DNA of 5,946 bases, taken from Candidatus Zhuqueibacterota bacterium (GTDB lineage: Bacteria; SM23-31; B21-G16). How positions within the stretch are numbered: the stretch's first letter is position 1; each line of letters opens with the position of its first letter. Under the pieces are notes generated by a model, which was not told where the DNA came from, did not search any database, and saw only the letters and a list, made by a program, of their open reading frames with translations. The position numbers and the translations under genes were made by a program. The DNA lies in contig QNDJ01000127.1 in assembly GCA_003644825.1 (NCBI GenBank), positions 1 to 5,946 on the forward strand, in the 5' to 3' direction. Shown in pieces: positions 1-5,946 of this stretch.

Positions 1-62
1 CATTATCAAAAAAAAATTATTAATTTAAAGCTGAAAGATATTATGTTTTAAGTTTTAGAAAC

Positions 63-66
63 GAGG
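63..66 (+). promoter_or_regulatory. Shine-Dalgarno site of clpC
   Basis: GAGG lies 5 bases before the ATG at 72, a normal spacing for a ribosome binding site. It supports that ATG as the start, which also fits the protein: ClpC proteins begin with a short stretch leading into FSHRVQ, seen here at residues 5-10. The 60 bases further upstream are A+T-rich and show no convincing promoter. Confidence 0.6.
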
Positions 67-71
67 TTAAA

Positions 72-2525
72 ATGAAGAACAACTTTTCACACCGTGTTCA
101 AATGGTGATACAATATTCGAGGGAGGAAGCTTTAAGGCTTGGTCACGATTATATAGGTTCAGAACATCTATTACTCGGGCTTATAAGAGAAGGAGAAGGA
201 ATTGCTATTGAAATACTGAAAAATCTTGGTTGTGACCTTGATGAAATAAAAAAATCCATCGAAGACGCTACAAAGACCAGCGGTGGAACCATGACAATCG
301 GAAATCTCCCTTTAACAAAAAGAGCAGAAAAAATATTGAAAATGACATATATAGAAGCAAAAAATTTGAAATCCGATGTTATCGGAACAGAGCATCTTTT
401 GTTATCAATTACAAAAGAAAAGGAAGGAATGGCTGCTCAGATACTTCTTAGTTACGATGTAGATTATGACGCAGTAAGAAGGGAGCTTGATAATTTAATC
501 AGAAGCTCCGAATTCGATAAAGAGGAAAAAGCAAAGAAGTCAAAAACACCTGCACTTGACCATTTCGGAAGGGATTTAACTCAGTTAGCCCGGGAAGACA
601 AACTGGACCCGATTATTGGAAGAAATGAGGAAATTGAAAGAGTTGCTCAGATATTAAGCCGAAGAAAAAAGAATAACCCCGTGTTAATAGGTGAACCAGG
701 CGTTGGAAAAACCGCAATAGCTGAAGGTCTGGCATTGAGAATCGTACAGAAAAAAGTGCCCAGAACACTCCATAATAAAAGAGTAGTTACCCTTGATTTA
801 GGTGCTCTTGTCGCAGGAACAAAATATAGAGGACAGTTCGAAGAAAGAATGAAAGCTGTAATGAATGAGCTCGAAAAAAGCGGCAATATTATTTTATTCA
901 TAGATGAACTACACACTATAGTAGGTGCAGGAGGTGCTTCAGGCTCTCTCGATGCATCCAATATGTTCAAACCTGCTCTTGCAAGGGGCGAACTGCAATG
1001 CATAGGGGTAACCACATACGACGAATACCGGCAATATATTGAAAAAGATGGTGCCCTCGAAAGAAGATTCCAGAAAATTATTGTAGACCCTCCCTCTGTT
1101 GAAGAAACTCTTGAAATACTAAAAGGACTGAGAAGTAAGTATGAAGAACATCATAAAGTACGATACACAGATGAAGCAATTGAAGCCGCTGTGTATCTAA
1201 GCGATAGATACATTACCGATAAATTCCTGCCCGACAAAGCAATTGATGTTATGGACGAAACAGGCTCCAGGGTTCATCTTGCTCATTTCATTGTTCCTGA
1301 AGATATTCTGGAAATTGAAAAAGAAATTGAAGAACTAAATAAGAAAAAAGAAAATGCTGTAAAATCTCAGGAATTTGAATTAGCAGCAGACCTGAGAGAC
1401 CAGGAAAGAAAAAAGAAGGAAATCCTCAGAAGAAAAAGAGAAGAATGGGAAAAAAATGAGGAAACTAATTTCACAACTGTAACCGAAAAAGATATTGCAG
1501 AAGTTGTTTCGATGATGACAGGTATCCCTGTTACAAGAGTGGCTCAATCGGAATCAGAAAAACTATTAAATATGGAAAAATCATTAAAAGAGTATGTTAT
1601 AGGGCAGGATGAAGCAATCGAAACTCTTAGTAGAGCAATCCAGAGAACCAGAGCTGGATTAAAAGACCCGAATAGACCTATTGGCTCATTTATATTTTTA
1701 GGACCATCCGGTGTGGGAAAAACGCATCTTGCCAAAGTTCTTGCAACATATCTGTTTGAAGACGAAAATGCTCTGATAAGAATTGATATGTCAGAGTATA
1801 TGGAAAAGTTCACGAGTTCCAGATTAACAGGTGCTCCTCCGGGTTATATTGGTTATGAAGAGGGCGGGCAACTAACTGAAAAAGTGAGAAGAAAACCTTA
1901 TTCTGTAGTCCTTCTTGATGAAATTGAAAAAGCACATCCTGATGTTTTCAACATTTTATTGCAGGTTCTTGATGAGGGAAGATTAACAGATAGCCTCGGA
2001 AGAAGAGTCGATTTTAAGAATACAATCCTTATAATGACCTCCAACATTGGAGCAAGAGAAATAAGAAAAAATATTACCTTTGGGTTTTCCAGTGAAAGTT
2101 CGGAAAACTCTTACCAGGATATGAAGAAAAAAATTATGGAAAACCTGAAACGGGTATTTAACCCTGAATTTCTGAACAGAATCGACGATACAATAGTTTT
2201 CAGGCCATTAACAAAACCGGATATGATTAAAATTGTTGACCTTGTTATGAAAGAAGTTGTTGATAAAGTAGCCGACAGAAAAATCAGTATAGAGCTTACT
2301 CAGGGTGCAAAAGAGTTTATTGCAGAAAAAGGATTTGACCCTGTATTTGGTGCACGTCCACTTAAAAGAGCCATCCAGAAATATATTGAAGATCCAATAG
2401 CTGAAGAAATCTTAAAATCAAAGTTCAGCAATGGATCAAAAATAAAGGTAAGATTAAGGGGAAAATCCCTTTATTTTACCGATGGAAAAGATGAAAAAAT
2501 CAGTCTGAAAGACAGTTCTAATTAA
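72..2525 (+). CDS. clpC: ClpC, ATP-dependent Clp protease ATP-binding subunit (AAA+ unfoldase)
   Basis: This is a cytoplasmic HSP100 unfoldase that forms ATP-driven hexameric rings and threads substrates into the ClpP peptidase. At 817 residues it has the usual ClpC length. Visible parts in order: a double Clp N domain (about 5-145) with paired GSEHLLLGL and GTEHLLLSI motifs; first AAA+ module with Walker A GEPGVGKT (207-214), pore loop KYRG (251-254), Walker B ending D278-E279 and arginine finger region GALERRF (327-333); a short coiled middle domain with a UVR-type motif (about 410-465), which separates ClpC from ClpB (longer middle domain) and ClpA (none); second AAA+ module with Walker A GPSGVGKT (544-551), pore loop GYIG (591-594), Walker B D616-E617, arginine finger R703 in FLNRID and sensor 2 GARP (760-763). 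FGF at 670-672 sits where the ClpP-docking (I/L/V)GF loop is expected. All ATPase motifs are intact. No adaptor or clpP gene is in the window. A hairpin terminator follows, so the gene may be the last of its transcript. Confidence 0.97.
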   Translation: MKNNFSHRVQMVIQYSREEALRLGHDYIGSEHLLLGLIREGEGIAIEILKNLGCDLDEIKKSIEDATKTSGGTMTIGNLPLTKRAEKILKMTYIEAKNLKSDVIGTEHLLLSITKEKEGMAAQILLSYDVDYDAVRRELDNLIRSSEFDKEEKAKKSKTPALDHFGRDLTQLAREDKLDPIIGRNEEIERVAQILSRRKKNNPVLIGEPGVGKTAIAEGLALRIVQKKVPRTLHNKRVVTLDLGALVAGTKYRGQFEERMKAVMNELEKSGNIILFIDELHTIVGAGGASGSLDASNMFKPALARGELQCIGVTTYDEYRQYIEKDGALERRFQKIIVDPPSVEETLEILKGLRSKYEEHHKVRYTDEAIEAAVYLSDRYITDKFLPDKAIDVMDETGSRVHLAHFIVPEDILEIEKEIEELNKKKENAVKSQEFELAADLRDQERKKKEILRRKREEWEKNEETNFTTVTEKDIAEVVSMMTGIPVTRVAQSESEKLLNMEKSLKEYVIGQDEAIETLSRAIQRTRAGLKDPNRPIGSFIFLGPSGVGKTHLAKVLATYLFEDENALIRIDMSEYMEKFTSSRLTGAPPGYIGYEEGGQLTEKVRRKPYSVVLLDEIEKAHPDVFNILLQVLDEGRLTDSLGRRVDFKNTILIMTSNIGAREIRKNITFGFSSESSENSYQDMKKKIMENLKRVFNPEFLNRIDDTIVFRPLTKPDMIKIVDLVMKEVVDKVADRKISIELTQGAKEFIAEKGFDPVFGARPLKRAIQKYIEDPIAEEILKSKFSNGSKIKVRLRGKSLYFTDGKDEKISLKDSSN

Positions 2526-2540
2526 ACTATTTCACAAACT

Positions 2541-2569
2541 AAGGCTGTTATTAAATTGACAGCTTTTTT
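2541..2569 (+). terminator. Rho-independent terminator after clpC
   Basis: The arms AAGGCTGT (2541-2548) and ACAGCTTT (2559-2566) pair over 8 bp, one of them a G-U pair, around a 10-base loop. The run of six T at 2564-2569 overlaps the end of the stem. It begins 16 bases after the clpC stop codon. The stem is short and only moderately G+C-rich, so readthrough is possible. The rest of the gap up to 2691 contains no ORF of note and no clear promoter. Confidence 0.7.
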
Positions 2570-2691
2570 ACTTCTGCTTTTTCTTTATGTAAAATTACAA
2601 ATAGCATTAAATTATTTTAATTAATAGTAATCCATAGAACAGCCTTTCAAGCTTTAATGATATTTATAAATCTTTCCTGAAAGAGCCCATT

Positions 2692-4296
2692 ATGACTTCC
2701 ATTAAAAAAACCGATATTTTGAATCAAGTACGTGAAGAACTCTTAAAAGGAAACTTTGAGATCGCTGAAAAATTAAAAATCGAACATAAAATTTCTGATA
2801 AGAAATTTAACCACGAAGTAAATAATTCCTTTGCTGAGCTTACGAAAAAAGATAAGTTTTCTCTTGCTCTGGAGTTAGCAAGCAGGTATGAACTCCCATT
2901 AGATATGGTCAAAAAGGCTTCCATTCAGAAATTCTGGTCTTTCTATAAAAACAAAGACTATGATAAAGCAGCACTCTGGGGAAAAAAATATAACATTCCA
3001 GAGCAGAATGTTATTATGGCAGCAGAAAAAGCTTTTGGAATAGCTATCAAAAATCATGAAATTGAAAAAGCAATAAGATTGAAAGAAGACTTTGACATTA
3101 AACCTGAGTCAGTAAAGGTAATCTCCACTGAAGGTTTCAATGCAGTATTTGATAAAGGAGAGTATTTAAAAGCTGCATTAATTGGTCGAGAATTTAATAT
3201 CTCTTATAAAAGGACTGCTCTTGCTATAGTTTTAGGTTTTATAAAAATTTGTAATGATGGTGATATAAAAAATGCGGTTAAAGTTGAAAGGGAATTCAAC
3301 ATTATCAGTGATGATTTATTTCAGGAACTGAATGACGAAATGCAGGATAAAACCCTGAATGCCTTTATGGAAAATATAATTAATTACCTTTTAAACAGGA
3401 GTAAATTCCAGACAGTATTTGATATTGTCAATAAAATTGGATTATTCCGGCAGGCATATCGAACCAGAAAATTAGAAGATTTAAAAGGTAGAATTCTTGA
3501 TTCTATAATCATAATCCATAACAGGTGTTTAATAGATAAAAAATACTCAGAGGCATTGTTTTTAAAGGATAATTTTGACCTAACGGGCTCCGAGATTGAA
3601 TTCGAAAAGCTAAAACGTATAATTAATACAGCACAGCTTGTTTATTCTGAACTGGTAAAAAATGGTAATTTAAATACTGCTAAAACAATTAAAAATGAAT
3701 ATGGACTTTTTAGCGAAAATGTTATTGAAGGAAGTGATGAAGTAGCATTTGAAACAGGGAAAATCTTAATTTCAAAAGCTATTAATTCTGGAGACCTTTC
3801 GACTGCTACTGAAGCTATAAAGGAATTCAACATAGATGTAGCTCATATTAATAATATAATTGTAGATACAGTATTAAATATGATCAGAAAAAAAGAATAT
3901 GAAACAGCATCTAAAATCGTAAAAAAATTTAACCTCATTCGTAATAAAAAAATCGAAGAAGAAGCATCTAACGCTTTTGATGAAGCTTTTAGTAATGGGT
4001 TGTACGAACAGGCTATAACCATTGGATATTCATTTAAGGTTAACAAAGAGTTAACAAAGGAGGCAGCCCTGAACATCTGGCGACGATTGATGTCTCAAGG
4101 AGATTTTAATAGGGCGGCAGAAATTAAAAGAAAGTTCAAATTGAATAAAAAATCAACCCTTGAAATTGCAAATCAAATATACGAAGAACTGTTAAAAAAT
4201 AAAAAATCTGCTATTGCATCAGAAATCAGGAAAGAGTACAGCTTGAAAAAAAGTTTCTTTACAATTATACTGGAATTTTTAAGAAAGTTTTTTTAA
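2692..4296 (+). CDS. Alpha-solenoid protein of about 14 TPR-length repeats, function unknown
   Basis: I do not recognise this 534-residue protein as a named family. It has no signal peptide or clear transmembrane segment, is rich in Lys, Glu and Ile, and is probably cytoplasmic. It consists almost entirely of a helical repeat. Taking the turn residue (often Gly) as position 0, copies sit at residues 20, 54, 88, 122, 156, 190, 237, 283, 325, 367, 401, 436, 470 and 504. Ala is at +5 in 13 of 14 copies (Val in the seventh), an aromatic residue at +12 in 12 of 14, and Ile/Leu/Val at +14 in all 14; copies typically end in a phrase like REFNI. The 34-residue period and G-D-Y-x-x-A core resemble TPR, but the aromatic at +12 and lack of the usual Pro do not, so it may be a TPR relative or a separate solenoid family. 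Such proteins usually bind other proteins or RNA; no enzyme motif is seen. The start has only a weak purine-rich site (GAAAGAG, 2679-2685), but repeat 1 begins almost at once and the next Met is residue 72, inside repeat 2. The peptidase gene follows after 20 bases, probably in the same operon. Confidence 0.85.
   Translation: MTSIKKTDILNQVREELLKGNFEIAEKLKIEHKISDKKFNHEVNNSFAELTKKDKFSLALELASRYELPLDMVKKASIQKFWSFYKNKDYDKAALWGKKYNIPEQNVIMAAEKAFGIAIKNHEIEKAIRLKEDFDIKPESVKVISTEGFNAVFDKGEYLKAALIGREFNISYKRTALAIVLGFIKICNDGDIKNAVKVEREFNIISDDLFQELNDEMQDKTLNAFMENIINYLLNRSKFQTVFDIVNKIGLFRQAYRTRKLEDLKGRILDSIIIIHNRCLIDKKYSEALFLKDNFDLTGSEIEFEKLKRIINTAQLVYSELVKNGNLNTAKTIKNEYGLFSENVIEGSDEVAFETGKILISKAINSGDLSTATEAIKEFNIDVAHINNIIVDTVLNMIRKKEYETASKIVKKFNLIRNKKIEEEASNAFDEAFSNGLYEQAITIGYSFKVNKELTKEAALNIWRRLMSQGDFNRAAEIKRKFKLNKKSTLEIANQIYEELLKNKKSAIASEIRKEYSLKKSFFTIILEFLRKFF
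2740..4245 (+). repeat. Array of about 14 protein repeat units (102-base period) inside the solenoid gene
   Basis: The repeated core covers residues 17-518. Spacing between turn positions is exactly 34 residues for the first five intervals, then 47, 46, 42 and 42, then 34, 35, 34 and 34. The units are strongly diverged at DNA level, so this is an old protein repeat rather than a DNA tandem repeat. The exception is the pair of end units, which share 22 of 27 bases over 2722-2748 and 4171-4197. Confidence 0.75.
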
Positions 4297-4374
4297 TATT
4301 AACTAAAGGTAAAATTATGAGCGGTAAATTTTTTTTCTCTGGTTTTTTTTATTTTTTTATTCTGGTGTTTTTTT
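4288..4374 (+). repeat. Cluster of five T homopolymer tracts
   Basis: Five runs of 7 or 8 T lie within 87 bases: 4288-4294 (T7, ending in the first base of the solenoid stop codon), 4329-4336 (T8), 4343-4350 (T8), 4352-4358 (T7) and 4368-4374 (T7). The last four encode the Phe-rich core of the peptidase signal sequence. They are sites where polymerase slippage, or sequencing error, would be expected. Confidence 0.8.
4305..4309 (+). promoter_or_regulatory. Shine-Dalgarno site of the P1 peptidase gene
   Basis: AAAGG lies 7 bases before the ATG at 4317, a good spacing. It supports the long form of the protein with its export signal. The site falls in the 20-base gap after the solenoid stop codon, which leaves little room for a separate promoter and suggests cotranscription. 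Confidence 0.6.
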
Positions 4375-4394
4375 ATTCCGAAATAGCATTAACA
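4317..4394 (+). other. Signal peptide of the P1 peptidase (residues 1-26, approximate)
   Basis: Residues 1-4 (MSGK) form a short positive start, 5-20 a hydrophobic core with nine Phe, and 21-26 a more polar end. No ideal A-x-A site is visible; ALT-Q is the best candidate. If it is not cleaved, the segment would act as an N-terminal membrane anchor, placing the enzyme on the outer face of the inner membrane. Confidence 0.65.
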
Positions 4395-5516
4395 CAGGAG
4401 AGTAACAATAGGATGAGAGCAAGAGATTTAGGTGTGGAAGTGGGAATCTTAAAACCTGGAAAATATAATGCAATTACAGACGTTGAAGGCGTCAGGGTGG
4501 GAAGTGTTACACTGATTAAGGGTGACAATATAAGAACAGGAGTAACTGCAATTTTGCCTCACGGAGGAAACATATTTCAGGATAAAGTTCCTGCTGCCGT
4601 TTACGTAATAAATGCCTTTGGTAAATCTGTTGGTCTTCCCCAGATTGAAGAACTTGGCAATATAGAAACACCTATAATTCTCACAAACACATTAAATGTG
4701 CCCATTGTTGCCGATGCTTTAATTGAATACATCATAAATCTTCCTGGTAATGAGAATGTTGGGTCAGTTAATCCAGTTGTAGGTGAAACAAATGATGGAT
4801 ACCTCAATGACATCAGGGGAAGGCATATTAAAAAGGAGGATGTATTTGAAGCCATAAGAAAGGCCCATTCAGGACCGGTTGAAGAAGGTTCCGTTGGTGC
4901 TGGAACTGGGACATCTTGCCTCGGTTTTAAAGGTGGAATAGGAACTTCTTCAAGGGTGCTCCCGAAATCTATGGGTGGTTACACCGTCGGTGTTCTGGTA
5001 CAAACAAACTTCGGTGGTATTTTAAGGATTAACGGAGCTCCAGTTGGAAGAGAATTAAATCGATATGCTTATTCCAATAGATTGAATTATCAGCTTGATG
5101 GTTCCTGTATGATAATTATTGCTACAGATGCACCCCTTTCTCCAAGAAACCTGAAAAGACTCGCAAAAAGAAGTATGGAAGCTCTTGGAAGAGTCGGCTC
5201 CTTTTCATCGAATGGAAGTGGAGACTATGTAATAGCTTTTTCTACCAATCTTTCTGGAAGAGTACCTTACAGACACAAAGAAAGAACAAGAAATGTCGAA
5301 CTATTATATAACAATAATATTTCGCCTTTGTTTCTTGCCGTTGTTGAAGCTACAGAAGAAGCTATCTATAATTCTATGTTTATGGCAAAAACAATTATCG
5401 GTAAAAATGGACATAAAGTTGAAGCAATACCCCTTGAAAAAGTAAAGAAAATCTTAGAAAAATACAATGCATTAAAATGGAGTGAGAAATTACCCACATA
5501 TAAAGATAAATTCTGA
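4317..5516 (+). CDS. P1 family (S58, DmpA/BapA-like) self-processing aminopeptidase, exported
   Basis: The protein belongs to the P1/S58 peptidases, Ntn-type enzymes that cut themselves into alpha and beta chains and then remove N-terminal residues from peptides; known members act on L-, D- or beta-amino acid residues. At 399 residues it equals a DmpA-length core (about 367) plus an N-terminal extension. That extension, one Lys followed by a Phe-rich hydrophobic stretch at 5-20 and a polar region, looks like a signal peptide, with cleavage probably near ALT-Q (24-27); there is no lipobox Cys. The core begins MRARDLGVEVG and NAITDVEGVRVG. Self-cleavage is expected at Gly262-Ser263, before the family-typical ATDAPL. 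Ser263 would be the nucleophile; Ser301 and Asp303 in GSGD sit 38 and 40 residues on, as in the BapA catalytic set. Asn231 in QTNFGG matches the oxyanion-hole Asn, and Tyr162 in NDGYLND the conserved Tyr. All key residues are present, so it should be active, probably in the periplasm. The substrate cannot be told from sequence. Confidence 0.93.
   Translation: MSGKFFFSGFFYFFILVFFYSEIALTQESNNRMRARDLGVEVGILKPGKYNAITDVEGVRVGSVTLIKGDNIRTGVTAILPHGGNIFQDKVPAAVYVINAFGKSVGLPQIEELGNIETPIILTNTLNVPIVADALIEYIINLPGNENVGSVNPVVGETNDGYLNDIRGRHIKKEDVFEAIRKAHSGPVEEGSVGAGTGTSCLGFKGGIGTSSRVLPKSMGGYTVGVLVQTNFGGILRINGAPVGRELNRYAYSNRLNYQLDGSCMIIIATDAPLSPRNLKRLAKRSMEALGRVGSFSSNGSGDYVIAFSTNLSGRVPYRHKERTRNVELLYNNNISPLFLAVVEATEEAIYNSMFMAKTIIGKNGHKVEAIPLEKVKKILEKYNALKWSEKLPTYKDKF
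4396..4402 (+). promoter_or_regulatory. Possible internal ribosome binding site for a short peptidase form starting at 4413
   Basis: AGGAGAG lies upstream of an in-frame ATG at 4413 (residue 33), with 12 bases between AGGAG and the ATG. This is longer than ideal. The ATG sits exactly where unexported P1 peptidases begin (MRARDLG), and would give a 367-residue form without the signal sequence. The bases also encode Gln-Glu-Ser, so the match may be chance. Confidence 0.35.
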
Positions 5517-5550
5517 AATATATTTCACTATACAAACAGGCTCGATAAAA

Positions 5551-5946
5551 TCACTCTTTAGCTCTAAGATACTCGATTTTCTGTATAACCGGTATCCGAT
5601 TAATAAGTAAAATCTCCATAGAAGGCATCACTGATAAGGATGGCATTGATGGATATTCTCTATTTTTTATGATTATCGTTTTGTCTTTAGAGAAATCTTC
5701 AGCTGATTGCATAAGTTCCGTCGATGTTAGTAATTGTTCCAGGTTAAAGAGATATTTTTGTGCCAATGAAAAGGTTTTTCTAAATGTTCCCCCTGTGAGG
5801 TCATAGATTGTTTTCATCCAGAAGAATCCTGTCATACTATTTTCATAGTTCCTTAATTTACTATAAATATAAAATCTTGTAAGCCTCTTATAATTCAAAT
5901 ATGGAAATATTTGATAAATTTTTCTTAAAAACACATAGTTAGATAA
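5551..5946 (-). CDS. C-terminal part of an unrecognised protein, 5' end beyond the window
   Basis: An open frame runs from the window edge to a TGA at 5553-5551 on the - strand, giving about 131 codons with no stop. A GTG at 5934-5932 could be a start, but the frame stays open upstream of it (Leu-Ser-Asn-Tyr) and no ribosome binding site can be judged, so a longer protein cut by the edge is more likely. The visible part opens with a basic, Tyr-rich segment (KIYQIFPYLNYKRLTRFYIY), continues through a probably helical middle containing DLTGGTFRKTF, and ends in a Pro/Ser/Met-rich stretch (EYPSMPSLSVMPSME) before a hydrophobic-basic tail. It has no Cys, no clear membrane segment and no catalytic motif I can name. 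It faces the peptidase gene tail to tail across 34 bases, so it is transcribed separately. A genuine gene is likely because the frame is long for such A+T-rich DNA and has no competing gene opposite. Confidence 0.6.
   Translation of the reverse strand, partial: LSNYVFLRKIYQIFPYLNYKRLTRFYIYSKLRNYENSMTGFFWMKTIYDLTGGTFRKTFSLAQKYLFNLEQLLTSTELMQSAEDFSKDKTIIIKNREYPSMPSLSVMPSMEILLINRIPVIQKIEYLRAKE

Noticed and set aside
39-49. TATTAT (39-44) and TATGTTTT (42-49) upstream of clpC as a -10 or Bacteroidota-type -7 promoter element
   Set aside because: Each is one base from consensus, but no matching -35 or -33 element lies at the right distance, and such matches are common in A+T-rich DNA.
647-1015. 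122-codon - strand frame opposite clpC
   Set aside because: It lies wholly within the well-supported clpC gene, opposite the first Walker region, and its translation resembles no known protein.
1544-1813. 89-codon - strand frame opposite clpC
   Set aside because: It is antisense to the second Walker A region of clpC and has no support of its own.
2556-2561. Perfect TTGACA as a -35 box for the solenoid gene
   Set aside because: It lies inside the terminator hairpin, and no TATAAT-like hexamer follows at 16-18 bases; the nearest, TATGTA at 2586, is about 24 bases away.
2724-4076. Three - strand frames of 63-77 codons opposite the solenoid gene
   Set aside because: They mirror the repeated codon pattern of the + strand gene, and their low-complexity Ser/Phe/Leu translations look like shadows.
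4601-4855. 84-codon - strand frame opposite the P1 peptidase
   Set aside because: It is antisense to conserved peptidase sequence and has no independent evidence.
5517-5550. Bidirectional terminator between the convergent genes
   Set aside because: No inverted repeat followed by a T-tract is visible; only a short direct repeat (TCACT at 5525 and 5551) was found.

Overview
The window is A+T-rich bacterial DNA carrying four protein genes: three in a row on the + strand and the 3' end of a fourth on the - strand. The organism is probably a free-living member of the Bacteroidota/Chlorobiota/Ignavibacteriota group. That rests on the wording of the ClpC protein, the low G+C content, purine-rich Shine-Dalgarno sites before two of the genes, and a P1-family peptidase carrying an export signal. 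No rRNA, tRNA or other taxonomic marker is present, so the assignment is tentative.

Layout. Bases 1-71 are a short A+T-rich leader ending in a GAGG ribosome binding site. Bases 72-2525 encode a complete, standard ClpC AAA+ unfoldase. A hairpin with a T-tract (2541-2569) follows and probably ends clpC transcription. The rest of that 166-base gap leads to a 534-residue protein (2692-4296) of unrecognised function, built from about 14 copies of a TPR-length helical repeat. Only 20 bases later, behind a good Shine-Dalgarno site, comes a P1-family (S58, DmpA/BapA-like) self-processing aminopeptidase (4317-5516) with an N-terminal export signal. The solenoid and peptidase genes look like one transcription unit. 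A convergent - strand gene (5551 to the right edge) is cut off at its 5' end and is not recognised. There is no rRNA, tRNA, CRISPR array or mobile element, and no gene-free stretch over 300 bases.

Working together. ClpC would unfold cytoplasmic proteins for ClpP. The P1 peptidase would trim N-terminal residues from peptides, probably outside the inner membrane. A shared theme of protein and peptide turnover is possible, but the terminator separates clpC from the other two, so the link is only suggestive. The least ordinary parts are the solenoid protein, whose repeat signature is regular but does not match canonical TPR or PPR, and the T-rich signal-peptide region of the peptidase, which is followed by an internal start codon with its own Shine-Dalgarno-like sequence.
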